Origin: Helicobacter macacae MIT 99-5501
GTDB taxonomy: Bacteria > Campylobacterota > Campylobacteria > Campylobacterales > Helicobacteraceae
Direction: 5' to 3'
Assembly (NCBI RefSeq): GCF_000507845.1
Contig: NZ_KI669454.1
Span: forward strand, 496,001-560,000
Length of the DNA stretch: 64,000 nt
Shown here: positions 7,410-16,486 of the stretch, piece after piece
How positions within the stretch are numbered: position 1 is the first letter of the stretch
Layout: the number at the start of each line of letters is the position of its first letter
The notes under the pieces: model-generated
Seen by the model: the letters and a program-made list of their open reading frames with translations, nothing else
The model's database searches: none
What the model was told of the DNA's origin: nothing
Translations under genes and position numbers: made by a program

Positions 7410-9437
7410 CTATTTTCTAGCGATAGATTGGTCTATCATCATTTGCACCGAGCCAAAAGCGTTTTTTGTCTTTGCTATTTGACTATCATAGGCAGCAAAC
7501 CGACTTGCCATCGCTTCATACTTGCTATCAAGTAGCTCATTTGCACTTTTTTTGTCTTTTTGCAATTTTTTTGCATCGCGCTCTAGTGATGAGCTGTATG
7601 ATTCAAGCCTTGAATTACTACCATCGACTAAATCCCCCAAAAATTTATCGATTTTGACAAAAACTCCGTCAATATGGACATCTTCGCCTTTGTAGTTTTT
7701 TTTCTCATAGCCGTAGAAAAACTCCTCTGTTTCTTGCGGCTGGCTTGACACTTGGGATTTTAGAGTGGATTCATCTAGGAGCATTACGCCTTTGTCATTT
7801 AGCGAGATTCCATAGTTCATCAAACTTCGTAGCTTGGAGTTTACTAACTCCGAGTAGGAAATCTCTCTATTTAGCGCGGTGCGGATAGAGCGAATGTCGC
7901 TTACGCCATTAAAAATCCCTGCGATTTTGCTATCCTCATCAAAGCGAGTGCTTTCATCTAGCTTTGGCACAAGCTCATTATAGGCTTTGACAAAGTCTTT
8001 TACTTGCTCGATGATAGCTTCATCATCGCGCCCTATGCTGATAATAGCTGGCTTGCCCTCTTCGGTGGTGGATTTTAGGGTGAGAGAAACACCATTTATG
8101 ACATCATTTATCTCATTGCTTGGCCGAGATACTCGCGCTCCGTTGTAGGAGATTTCCGCGTCTTGTGCTTTTTGGACATTTCTCACTTTGAAAAGCGACT
8201 CTTGCAGTTTGGAGTAGTTTTGTATCGTCCCTGCACGCAATCCCGTATCCTCTAATGCTTGCTTATCTGCTGGGGTGTTTGTGCTGATTTTGATTTCGCC
8301 TACTTCGGAGTATAGCTCTAGATGTCCTTGTCCATCGGTTTTAGCGTGCATTCCTGCGATATTTTCTATCGCTTCGGCAATGATTTTGGCATTTTGCTCG
8401 CTAGTGTTTTTTTCTTTTGTCATTTTTGCCAAATCAAGCGGAACCGTGCCTATGGTAATCGTGCCACTTAGCTTGCCCGCTTTTACGGCGTTGCTTGCTT
8501 GGTATATGGGGTCATCGCCTGTTTTTGTTTGTCTAAACCCTAGCTCGCGTGCTTTTGTCCCCTCGACTTCTATCTCATTGCCACGCAAGTCATTGATGAT
8601 AAGTCCCTTGCCGTCTTTGTCAAGCCCTATGTGGATTTGGCTATCTAGCAAATCTTTTAGCTCACTATTTTGTGCGATTGCTTCTTTTATCGCCTCTTTT
8701 AGCGCGAGGGTAGAATCCCCCAAGCCGTCAGTCTTTAGCTTCACGCTTACAGATTGGGTTTCTCCTTTTTTGTCCTTTAGCTTTAGTGTCAAATCCCCAT
8801 CTTGCAAATCAAGGACATTGCTAGAAATGTTTTCGGTGCGGAGGATAGAGCCAAAGTAGATTCTGCTTTCATCGCCCATTCCTTTGGAATTCATCATTAG
8901 TTGATATGGCTTAGAGCCACCTGTTTTCATCACTGTGCCGATGACTTCGCCATTTGTCTCATCAGTGATTGCTTGGGCTACATCGCCTACTGACATACCG
9001 CTTACTATGTCGATAGTGTAGGTTCTGCCTTTGGTGTAGAAGCTTAGTTTGACATCGCTATCGCTAAATACGCTATCTCGGCTTTCAAATTTCCCACCTA
9101 CTTCGTTTATGTCGCCTTGTGCGAGGCTATGGACATCGATTTTTATGTCTTGTGGTGGGACACCGCTTGATACGCTTGCTTTTATGGCGTCATTGTTGAT
9201 TTCTGTGCTTCGCCCTAGATAGCTTGAGTAGTCGCCTAGTGTCCTAGCAGGAGCGCGGAGCGCGGATATGAGGGTTTGGATTTCAGTTAGGGTTTTTTGC
9301 TTTTCGACATTTTCTTCCATTTTGCGCTCTATGGGCTTTACCATAGCTTTTTCATCAGCTTCTCTTAGCTTATCAATGACTTCATAGCTCAAAATCCCGC
9401 TTCCAGCACCCAGAGAGTTTATTTTGCCGATTGCCAT
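7410..9437 (-). CDS. fliD: flagellar filament cap protein FliD
   Basis: Forms the cap at the filament tip that helps flagellin assemble outside the cell. The 675-aa length is typical of Helicobacter FliD. The N-terminal coil (residues about 1-70: KLREADEKAMVKPIERKM and EKQKTLTEIQTLISAL) and C-terminal coil (last 75 residues, LESYSSSLERDAKKLQKDK onward) are conserved; the middle is the variable D2-D3 head. AAGGAG precedes the ATG. A sigma-54-like element lies 130 nt upstream. fliS follows 33 nt later. Confidence 0.97.
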   Translation of the reverse strand: MAIGKINSLGAGSGILSYEVIDKLREADEKAMVKPIERKMEENVEKQKTLTEIQTLISALRAPARTLGDYSSYLGRSTEINNDAIKASVSSGVPPQDIKIDVHSLAQGDINEVGGKFESRDSVFSDSDVKLSFYTKGRTYTIDIVSGMSVGDVAQAITDETNGEVIGTVMKTGGSKPYQLMMNSKGMGDESRIYFGSILRTENISSNVLDLQDGDLTLKLKDKKGETQSVSVKLKTDGLGDSTLALKEAIKEAIAQNSELKDLLDSQIHIGLDKDGKGLIINDLRGNEIEVEGTKARELGFRQTKTGDDPIYQASNAVKAGKLSGTITIGTVPLDLAKMTKEKNTSEQNAKIIAEAIENIAGMHAKTDGQGHLELYSEVGEIKISTNTPADKQALEDTGLRAGTIQNYSKLQESLFKVRNVQKAQDAEISYNGARVSRPSNEINDVINGVSLTLKSTTEEGKPAIISIGRDDEAIIEQVKDFVKAYNELVPKLDESTRFDEDSKIAGIFNGVSDIRSIRTALNREISYSELVNSKLRSLMNYGISLNDKGVMLLDESTLKSQVSSQPQETEEFFYGYEKKNYKGEDVHIDGVFVKIDKFLGDLVDGSNSRLESYSSSLERDAKKLQKDKKSANELLDSKYEAMASRFAAYDSQIAKTKNAFGSVQMMIDQSIARK

Positions 9438-10082
9438 TTTAGCTCCTTATCGTTCTTTTGTGGGTATTGTGTTTGGCTTTTGGTTGGTGGCTACTTGCGT
9501 TTGCTTTATTTGTAGCTACCAAAACCGTTGCAAAACTGTCGCAAAACACTGCAAAATCACTGCGTTTCCAAGCAAAATCTACGCCAAGTTTGCGCTTCGC
9601 GCTTCTGCTTGTGATACTACTTGCGCATTTTGTAGTTGCACTTCCGCACTTCTACATTTTTTCTGGCGAAGTTTTGCCTCTAGCGAAGTTTTGCAAAATT
9701 TATTTTTTGTGTATGAGCTATTATCGACTTATTGCAGGATTGTTTTTAGTTTTGTGTGCTAGATTGTGGTTTGGGGGCTAAGATAGTAGCGCAAAATGGG
9801 CTAAAATAGAGAGCTAAAAGCAATCAATAAAAATCAAGCAGGAATTTTTGGAGTATTTTAAAATGTATGTGTGGTATTAGAAATCGTGCAAGAATCAAAA
9901 ATTAAGGGAATTTTAGTGGTGTTGCAAAGAATCATAGAAGAATCAAAAAGCTAGATTTTAATAAGGATTTGTAAAATCTAGCTTTGATTTTTGTAAAAGA
10001 TTCATATCTATCTTAGTCTGTGAATATGTTTTACTAGCTATTTGTCCCGCTAGCTATTTGCCTTGCTAGAAAATAGCTCTTG
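9438..10082. other. 645-bp gap between flaG and fliD
   Basis: No convincing gene. Two overlapping plus-strand open frames (9424-9762 and 9458-9781) are hydrophobic and Cys-rich, overlap the fliD start and lack a ribosome site. The only likely element is the sigma-54-type promoter for fliD. Confidence 0.5.
9570..9587 (-). promoter_or_regulatory. sigma-54-type promoter for fliD
   Basis: The minus strand reads TTGGCGTAGATTTTGCTT. It keeps GG and GC ten bases apart and matches the TTGG/TTGCTT ends of the RpoN consensus used for middle flagellar genes in Helicobacter and Campylobacter. The predicted start of transcription is about 120 nt before the fliD ATG. The central bases are less well conserved. 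Confidence 0.45.
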
Positions 10083-10481
10083 CTAGCTTGTTTTATCAAA
10101 GATAAGTCCTAGCGTTTCATTCATTTTGCGTGCAAGCTCTATGGCATCTCTGCTAGGGATTTCGCGGATAATCTTGCCACTATTTGGTTCTTTTACCGTT
10201 ACTACAAGCCCTCGAATATCCTCGCTGTAACTGAAATTTATATCCGTGCCAATATCACGCATTTTTTTATTCATTTCTTTGCTAAGATTGACTAAATCTT
10301 GTTTGGTTTGCGCCGAATCTTGCTCTTGTGTGGCTTTGCGTTTTTCATCTTGCGTTGCGTTTGAAGCGCGTAGATTTGAAGCTCGCACGGTATCCATTCC
10401 TCGTGCTTCTCCTGCAGAACTAGCCATATTATAAAGAGTGTCTCTAATAGTAGAGACTTGCGCTGTATTAACCTCTGCCAT
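10083..10481 (-). CDS. flaG: flagellar protein FlaG
   Basis: FlaG-family protein that influences filament length or export; exact mechanism unknown. The 132-aa length is normal. The conserved C-terminal domain is visible: KKMRDIGTDINFSYSEDIRGLVVTVK, then GKIIREIPSRDAIELARKM. The N-terminal half is polar and rich in Ala/Thr/Gln. AAGGAGG precedes the ATG. The gene is preceded by a good FliA-type promoter and stands before fliD, as in H. pylori. Confidence 0.95.
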   Translation of the reverse strand: MAEVNTAQVSTIRDTLYNMASSAGEARGMDTVRASNLRASNATQDEKRKATQEQDSAQTKQDLVNLSKEMNKKMRDIGTDINFSYSEDIRGLVVTVKEPNSGKIIREIPSRDAIELARKMNETLGLIFDKTS

Positions 10482-10519
10482 AATGACCTCCTTGTGATTT
10501 TGGTTAGGTTGAACACCAA

Positions 10520-10546
10520 ATATCGACTATTTATAAAAAATTTTTA
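10520..10546 (-). promoter_or_regulatory. sigma-28 (FliA) promoter for flaG
   Basis: On the minus strand TAAA (10546-10543) is followed by exactly 15 nt and GTCGATAT (10527-10520). This matches the FliA pattern TAAA-N15-(GC)CGATAT. The start of transcription would lie about 32 nt before the flaG ATG. Confidence 0.7.
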
Positions 10547-10557
10547 TTTGCTTTTGT

Positions 10558-11952
10558 TTATTTGCTTTTTGAGATGACTTCTAGTGGGTCAATATGCTTA
10601 TCCTTTTGGGTTATTTCTAGTCCTAGTCGTTGGGATACTCTGCCTATGGTGTAGCCTTTTTTTACGATAAATCCGGGCTTGACTGTCGGGGCGATTTTGT
10701 CAAGCTGGGAATATATGGTAAATATTTCATTGCCGTGCTCAATAACCACGACTTTTTTTAGCATAGAAGAGACTTCTTTGGCAAAGACTACTTTCCCTTC
10801 AAAGATATTTTGCACCACAGCATTTGGCACTTTTGATATGAGTGTTATGGATTGGTTGAATACTTTTAGATTATAGACAGGGTCGTTATATTGCCCGAAA
10901 GTTTGCTCTACGGTGTAATACTCTAGTGGCGAGATAGTTTTTGGTCCCGTGTATTTCATCACAGGGACATCTTTGTAGCTATTTGCCACTTGCAAGATTT
11001 TGGGTGCTTCTTTTGTAGGTGGCGCAGGGGTTTGCGCTTGTGGGGTAGTGGCTTGCTGGGATTTTGCTTGCTTTTCTCTCTCTAGTCGTTCTTTTTCTTG
11101 CCTCTCTTTTTCGGCAGCAATGGCTTTTTGTCGTTCTTTTTCGATTTCTTTTTGGGTTTTGGCTTTTATTATGTTTAGCTCTTGGAGGATATTATCAAGC
11201 CCATCTCTTTCTTTGCTGATTTGGAGTAGTCTTTCGTTGTAATCATTTAGCTCGGCTTGAAGTTTTTCATTTAGTAGATTTTGCTCATTTATCATTCTTT
11301 GGAGTTGTTCTTTGCGATTTTGCTGCGTGCCGATTAGATGAGTGATTTCATCGATATTTTTGGTAATTGAGCCGATTTGCTCGGCGATTTTGCCTTGCTT
11401 TTCGCTTAAGCCTACGATTTTTTCTTTTGTCTGCTTAGTGAGAATCTCAAAAATATCCTCAAGTATGACATCATCTGGAGAAATCACGCTTTGTTTGTCA
11501 AGCACAAGCTGAAATGTCAAGTCTTTTATGATTAGGTTTGCGATATAAAATTGGATTTTTGATTTTTCTTCTTCGAGTGTTCTTAGAGCTTTTCGTAAGC
11601 CATCTAGTCGTCTTTCTTGGGTTTGGTTTTGGCTTTGATTTTGGGTTATGTTTTTTTGGATAAATGTGATTTGTTCGCGTAGTTTTGTGATTTGTCGTTT
11701 GCGCTCGTTTATGGTGTTGCCAAGAGTGGTTAGACGATTTGAGATTTTGCGCTCTTCTTGGGCTTTTTGCTGAAGTTTTGCTTTGTTGTCTTGTATGTCT
11801 TTTTCAATGTCTTTTATGCTTTTTGTGTTTGCGCTAAGTGGGCTTAGTCCCACTAGCAAAGCGCACGCGCCAAGTGAAAGAAGCACACTGCCAAATGCGC
11901 TAGATACGATTTGCAATCGCTTTGGCTTGTGCGCTAGGCTAGATTTTGCCAT
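10558..11952 (-). CDS. EnvC-like murein hydrolase activator with degenerate LytM domain
   Basis: A periplasmic coiled-coil protein acting with FtsEX in cell-wall splitting at division. A signal anchor lies at about residues 15-40 (FGSVLLSLGACALLVGLSPL), long coiled coils at about 45-300, a Gln/Pro/Thr linker, then a LytM/M23 domain at about 350-464. The zinc site is lost: the usual YAHL is YSQL, and the HxH strand is replaced by GLEITQ, so it should activate an amidase rather than cut. The ATG at 11952 overlaps the ftsX stop as TAATG and has AAAGG upstream; a start 48 nt earlier is possible but would overlap ftsX. Confidence 0.88.
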   Translation of the reverse strand: MAKSSLAHKPKRLQIVSSAFGSVLLSLGACALLVGLSPLSANTKSIKDIEKDIQDNKAKLQQKAQEERKISNRLTTLGNTINERKRQITKLREQITFIQKNITQNQSQNQTQERRLDGLRKALRTLEEEKSKIQFYIANLIIKDLTFQLVLDKQSVISPDDVILEDIFEILTKQTKEKIVGLSEKQGKIAEQIGSITKNIDEITHLIGTQQNRKEQLQRMINEQNLLNEKLQAELNDYNERLLQISKERDGLDNILQELNIIKAKTQKEIEKERQKAIAAEKERQEKERLEREKQAKSQQATTPQAQTPAPPTKEAPKILQVANSYKDVPVMKYTGPKTISPLEYYTVEQTFGQYNDPVYNLKVFNQSITLISKVPNAVVQNIFEGKVVFAKEVSSMLKKVVVIEHGNEIFTIYSQLDKIAPTVKPGFIVKKGYTIGRVSQRLGLEITQKDKHIDPLEVISKSK

Positions 11953-12761
11953 TATGCACGCCTTTGGAGTAGTATCGCCACGATTACGGAGGAAAGGCAC
12001 ACAAGCAGTGAAGTAAATAGCAAAATCATAAAATCAATCGCAAATCTAAACATTTCTTTTTGTAGCTCTAGTGCTTGGACGATACTTTCTGCCATAGAGG
12101 TGTTTGCGCCATACAAAAACACAATGATAATCACACAAGTAGAGATAAGCGCGTCATAGATAGCATTTCTAAAGAAAAAGCGGTTTTTTAGCCAAAATCC
12201 CGCACCCATATAGCCCATAATCTCTATGCGTCTATGATGCTCAAAATGCCAAATGCGAATCTGGTCTATCATCAGTAGTAGGCTTAGTATCGCTATAAGC
12301 ACTGCAAAAAGCTGTGTGCTAAACTTGACTAGAAATAGCAAGCGATAGGTTTGGTTGTGTGTCTTGCTGAAAGATTCTGCTTTGATTATGCTTGGAATCT
12401 TTGCAAGGGTGGATTCGATTTTTTCTAGTCGCTTGAGGTTGGGGAAAGACTCTAGCTTAAGGTTGTAGTATAGGGATAGTTGTTTTTTGACATTTTCGTA
12501 GTCTTCGTTGTTCATATTGGTGCGGATTTTATCTAGCACAAAACTTGGGTCGATAGGCTCTATTGACATAGCTTCAGGGATATTTTGCTTGATAAAATCC
12601 AAACTTAGCTTTTGCTTGCTTGCGATGACTATGGAGTAGTTTTGAGAGAGTTTGTCCTCTTTTGTCTCCACAGCACGAGAGACAATCAAAAAGCACTCAA
12701 ATGCAAAAAGTAGTGCCACCAAAGGTAGAATCAAAAAGAAATGTTGCTTAATGTTGCTCAT
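11952..12761 (-). CDS. ftsX: cell division ABC transporter permease FtsX
   Basis: Inner-membrane subunit of FtsEX, which links ATP hydrolysis to activation of septal wall hydrolases. TM1 lies near residues 5-25 (HFFLILPLVALLFAFECFLI), then a periplasmic domain of about 110 residues, then three further TM segments (LFLVKFSTQLFAVLIAILSL, ALISTCVIIIVFLYG, FMILLFTSLLVCLSS). The start is placed at ATG 12761, seven residues inside the longest frame, because AGGA lies before it and the overlap with ftsE is then only 14 nt. It is coupled to the EnvC-like gene downstream. Confidence 0.92.
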   Translation of the reverse strand: MSNIKQHFFLILPLVALLFAFECFLIVSRAVETKEDKLSQNYSIVIASKQKLSLDFIKQNIPEAMSIEPIDPSFVLDKIRTNMNNEDYENVKKQLSLYYNLKLESFPNLKRLEKIESTLAKIPSIIKAESFSKTHNQTYRLLFLVKFSTQLFAVLIAILSLLLMIDQIRIWHFEHHRRIEIMGYMGAGFWLKNRFFFRNAIYDALISTCVIIIVFLYGANTSMAESIVQALELQKEMFRFAIDFMILLFTSLLVCLSSVIVAILLQRRA

Positions 12762-13422
12762 AGATTGCATTCCTTTCTCCATCGATTATCAAATGACGAT
12801 AGTTGATATTTATCCGCACAGGCACGCGGTGAGTAACCACCATAATTGTCATCTCTAATTGCTCATTTGCGCTCTTTAGCAAGCTCCAAATCATATCGCT
12901 TGAGAAGTCATCAAGATTGCCTGTGGGTTCATCGGCAAGAATAAGGCTAGGGCGATGTGCAATAGCGCGAGCCATAGCTACTCTTTGCTGCTCGCCACCG
13001 CTTAGCTCTAGGGGGCATTTGTTTGCTTTGTGAAGCAGTCCTATGTGGGTTAGGAGTTTTTCTGTTTGGGTGTGGATAGCGTCTTTTTTGTAGCCATTTA
13101 TGTGCATAGGTAGAGCGATATTTTTCTCCACGCTCCATTCTTCGATTAGCTTGTAGTCTTGAAACACAATTCCTATGCGCTGTCGCAAGCGAGCGATTGC
13201 GCGTTGATTGTGCTTGGATAGGTTTATATCAAGCACAGATAGATTTCCGCCCATAGCTAGTAGTCCACCATAAAGCGAGCTAAGAAGCGTGCTTTTGCCA
13301 CTTCCGCTTGGACCAGAGACAAATACAAAATCTTTGTGGTGGATTTCAAAATTTGCATTTACGATGACAGGCTCTTCGCGCTGATAGCCTAGTGTTAGAT
13401 TTTCTGCTTTGATTATGCTCAT
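12748..13422 (-). CDS. ftsE: cell division ATP-binding protein FtsE
   Basis: Cytosolic ATPase of FtsEX. The 224-aa protein has Walker [10 protein letters not shown] (residues 37-45), the ABC signature LSGGEQQ (140-146), Walker [13 protein letters not shown] and the H-loop TH of MVVTHRVPV. It overlaps trmB by 4 nt (ATGA) and ftsX by 14 nt, so all four genes down to the EnvC-like one are probably translated from one message. Confidence 0.96.
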   Translation of the reverse strand: MSIIKAENLTLGYQREEPVIVNANFEIHHKDFVFVSGPSGSGKSTLLSSLYGGLLAMGGNLSVLDINLSKHNQRAIARLRQRIGIVFQDYKLIEEWSVEKNIALPMHINGYKKDAIHTQTEKLLTHIGLLHKANKCPLELSGGEQQRVAMARAIAHRPSLILADEPTGNLDDFSSDMIWSLLKSANEQLEMTIMVVTHRVPVRININYRHLIIDGERNAIYEQH

Positions 13423-15116
13423 AGTTTCTCCAATAACGCGATAAATCTTTTGTGTGCCTCTGTCGTGGCTTTCGTAGGGAGTGGAGGCTCTTTGAGATAG
13501 TAGGAATCTACTTGCTTGTGATACATCTCAAATACGACTACGCAGCTCATAGGCTGGGCAAAATCCCCCATACGCACGATAAAAGCAAGCCTTGCAAAAT
13601 CTTTGGATTTTTGGCTAGCAAAAATATCGCTGATATGCAAAAATCCATTTGCAAATACCTGCTTATGATTGATTAAGCTACTTAGTTTTGGCTGTTTTGT
13701 CAAAATGGATTTTACCAAGTTTTTGTCAAAAAGAAAATGTGATTTTAAAAGAATTGCACGATTTTTGCGCAAAGATTGCACTTTTAGCGTAAAAATATTT
13801 TTGTTTTGTCTAAGCCAGCGTGCTTGGTATTTGCTGATGATTTGGCTAGATAGTGCTTGGGTAGAATCTTTTGAGTTAGATTTTTGGCTAGATTTTGGGT
13901 TGTATTCTATCGTGGCAGTGGGGTTTGTTTCGCCATTATTAGCAAAATCGTTTTTTTCAAAATCTTGTGGTGTTTGAATGCTAGATTCTATCGTCATTTT
14001 CTGTGTCATTTTTCGCGCTATTTTTGTGGTGCTTTGCTTTTTTTTATTTGGTGTGGGTTGTGGATTTTGGAGGTTTTTGGATATGCTAAGTGCGTCTTTG
14101 AAGTAGATTTCATCATCAGTTTTTAGCTCCAAAATCCCACCCTTTTTTAGCACGCGAAGTGCTAGGGCTAAAAAATGCTCGCTAAAAACGCGGCGAGAGG
14201 GTGAGTCATTCCACGGCACAGGGAAGTGCAAAAATATGCAATTTAGGCTATTTGAGGGCAATATTTCTAAAAGCACCCTTGCATCAAAATGTAAGATAAA
14301 AAGATTTTGCAAATTTGAAATGGCGATGTTTTTTAGCACCTGCTCAATAGATGGGGTATGCACCTCAAGTCCTATGAATATGTCATTTGGATTTTGCTTG
14401 GCAAGGTGGAGGATATGTCGTCCGCTACCAAAGCCGATTTCTAGGAATATTTTGGGAGATTTTGCGGGGAGTTTGGCAGGAGATTTTGTCGTGGTTTTGG
14501 TAGTTGTTTTATCAGGCTTGGATTTGGGCGTGGCAGAATCCAAACTTATCTCAAATGCGCTAAAAACACGCTCTAGTAGCTCCTTTGGCGAGAGCAAAAA
14601 AGCTAGGGAGTGATTGCTAGTTGGGTGTGAAGCGTGCGAAGTGTGTGGGCTAGGGTGGTGTAAGTTTAGGTTTTGCAAATTTTGATTGTGTGGATTTGAG
14701 TTGCGTAAATTTTGCAGACTTAAATTGTGTGGGTTTAGATTATGTGAGATGACTTCATAGTCTTGGCTTATGACTTCAAGTGCGGTTTTTAGCGTTGCCA
14801 CAGGTGTGGGGCGCGTGATTTTTAGCCCATTTATCAGCAAATCATTACTCCGCACTATTTCTTGGAGGAAAAATATATTTTTGTCAAATTTTATGGGGAT
14901 AAGGGCTAGATTTTGGGATTTTAGGCTTTGGAGTTTGGGATAGATTTTTAGATTTTGGGTGTTGGCAAGTGATGCAAGTGGGGTAAGCGAGGTGGTGGCA
15001 AGCGATTTGTTTTTAACCGTATCGCTTTGGTTAAGCGTGTTTATTGCACGAAGCAGGGCGCACTCTTGGCTTAAGTTTATTTGGTTTTTGGCTTTTTGTG
15101 CGAGAAAATGTGGCAT
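13419..15116 (-). CDS. trmB: tRNA (guanine-N7-)-methyltransferase, enlarged
   Basis: Methylates G46 of tRNA with S-adenosylmethionine. The SAM motif FLEIGFGSGRH (about residues 224-234) and the family segment FLHFPVPWNDSPSRRVF (about 295-311) are clear. At 565 aa it is much longer than the usual 200-aa bacterial enzyme; Helicobacter versions are known to be long. Residues 124-170 are a low-complexity stretch built on NLNPHNLSLQNL and NPHNQNLQNL units, residues 196-221 are Lys/Thr/Pro-rich, and another polar insertion lies near 350-410. It is the first gene of the ftsE-ftsX cluster. Confidence 0.9.
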   Translation of the reverse strand: MPHFLAQKAKNQINLSQECALLRAINTLNQSDTVKNKSLATTSLTPLASLANTQNLKIYPKLQSLKSQNLALIPIKFDKNIFFLQEIVRSNDLLINGLKITRPTPVATLKTALEVISQDYEVISHNLNPHNLSLQNLRNSNPHNQNLQNLNLHHPSPHTSHASHPTSNHSLAFLLSPKELLERVFSAFEISLDSATPKSKPDKTTTKTTTKSPAKLPAKSPKIFLEIGFGSGRHILHLAKQNPNDIFIGLEVHTPSIEQVLKNIAISNLQNLFILHFDARVLLEILPSNSLNCIFLHFPVPWNDSPSRRVFSEHFLALALRVLKKGGILELKTDDEIYFKDALSISKNLQNPQPTPNKKKQSTTKIARKMTQKMTIESSIQTPQDFEKNDFANNGETNPTATIEYNPKSSQKSNSKDSTQALSSQIISKYQARWLRQNKNIFTLKVQSLRKNRAILLKSHFLFDKNLVKSILTKQPKLSSLINHKQVFANGFLHISDIFASQKSKDFARLAFIVRMGDFAQPMSCVVVFEMYHKQVDSYYLKEPPLPTKATTEAHKRFIALLEKL

Positions 15117-15132
15117 TTATAGTGTGCTTTTG

Positions 15133-16476
15133 CTACTCTATCATTAGTAGCACTTCTTTGCTTGGGACAGATTCATTGCCATCGCTATCAAGCGATACGA
15201 CTTGGTAGGTGTATTTTTTGCCTTTTTGCATTTCTTTGTCGGTAAATACATTTTGCGTGGTGTTGCTAAATCGTAGCTGGGTGGATTTTTTGCCATTTTC
15301 GCGCCGATAGATTGAGTATGCTTTGACGCGCTCCAAATTTATCACTTCCCACTCAATCACTGCCTTGCCATCTTCTATGGTGGCTTTTAGGATTGTGGGG
15401 GAGGGCAGTGGGGGGAGGGTAGAGCCTAGTGTAGCAGATGAGGGGGGATTGCTTGCTACGCCGTCTTTATCAATAGCGATGACTTTGTAGAATCTCTTTA
15501 GCCCCTCTTTATTTTGCTTTTCATTTTGGTTTTGTTTGTCGTTTTGCCAAAAGGTTTGATTTTTTTGGAGTTTTTCTACATTTTCGGTGTAGGTGGTTTT
15601 GCGCGTTTTTGCGATAGATTTGTAAGGAGTGTCCTCATTGCTTGTGGCATAGATTTCATAGGTTTTTGCTCCCGGGATTGCCTCCCAAGTGAGTGTGATT
15701 TCTTTTGCTTTGTCGTTGCTTGCTTGGAGGGTTTCTACCATTGGTGGTTTTGCACGGGTTTTGCCTAGTGCTACTTCGCTAGGGAGGGATTTTATGCTAT
15801 TTATGTCTTGGGCGATGATACGGTAGGAGTATTGTGCTTCATCATCAAGATTTTCATCAAAATATTCTACAAGCAAGCGATTTTTTACTGTGGCTATGTT
15901 TAGGAATTTTCCCTTTGGGCTTTGCCTTTGGATAATGTAGCGCACAATGCTTGGATTTGGGTGAGGACTCCAAATAAGTTTTACTTGCTTTGCGTTGTTT
16001 TGGGAAGCGATGACTTTTTCGACAGGGTCGATAAAAGAGGTTTTTATCACAATAGAAGCGGATTTTTTTGAAGTGGCGTTATTGTGTCCTAGAGTTGCGA
16101 TTTGGAAAGAATACTCCGTCTGTGGCAGGAGGGAATCTAGCACAAAGTGTGTGGCGTTTGGATTTTTTATGGTGGCGATTTTTTTGGTGGTGGAATTTTG
16201 GTTGTTTTGGTAAAGCACAAATCCCTTGATATTGGTATTTTCTAGCAGTTCCCACTCAAATGCTATGGAGCTGACATCTGCAATGAAGCGCACTTTGTGA
16301 GCGGGGATTGTGGGGAGATTTTCATCGATTTTTTCTTCTTTGTTTAGGAAGCTAAAAGTTTGGGTTTTGTTGGCACAGCCGCTAAGCGATAAAATCAGCA
16401 AAAACGCCATAAAAAATAATATTGCAAAGTTTGCTTTCTTGAGATTGCTTGCTGGAGTTTTTGGAGGGTTTTGCAT
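15133..16476 (-). CDS. lipoprotein with fibronectin type III domains
   Basis: A membrane-anchored protein with a lipobox LSLSGC preceded by a hydrophobic core (FAILFFMAFLLILSLSG), then three or four fibronectin type III-like repeats (for example VSSIAFEWELLENTNIKGFVLYQ within the first and KEITLTWEAIPGAKTYEIYA within a later one). The ATG at 16476 gives a 34-residue signal peptide and avoids overlap with the upstream gene. An ATG at 16566 has a better ribosome site (AAAAGG) but would put 60 residues before the lipobox and overlap the pseudouridine synthase by 80 nt. H. pylori has a similar gene before trmB; the function is unknown. Confidence 0.82.
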   Translation of the reverse strand: MQNPPKTPASNLKKANFAILFFMAFLLILSLSGCANKTQTFSFLNKEEKIDENLPTIPAHKVRFIADVSSIAFEWELLENTNIKGFVLYQNNQNSTTKKIATIKNPNATHFVLDSLLPQTEYSFQIATLGHNNATSKKSASIVIKTSFIDPVEKVIASQNNAKQVKLIWSPHPNPSIVRYIIQRQSPKGKFLNIATVKNRLLVEYFDENLDDEAQYSYRIIAQDINSIKSLPSEVALGKTRAKPPMVETLQASNDKAKEITLTWEAIPGAKTYEIYATSNEDTPYKSIAKTRKTTYTENVEKLQKNQTFWQNDKQNQNEKQNKEGLKRFYKVIAIDKDGVASNPPSSATLGSTLPPLPSPTILKATIEDGKAVIEWEVINLERVKAYSIYRRENGKKSTQLRFSNTTQNVFTDKEMQKGKKYTYQVVSLDSDGNESVPSKEVLLMIE

Positions 16477-16486
16477 AGAGTGTGAG

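Noticed and set aside
9447..9454. FliA -10-like AACGATAA just before fliD
   Set aside because: No TAAA at 15 nt, and transcription would start on top of the ribosome site.
9424..9781. Two plus-strand open frames of about 110 codons
   Set aside because: They overlap the fliD start, lack ribosome sites and look like hydrophobic shadows of AT-rich DNA.
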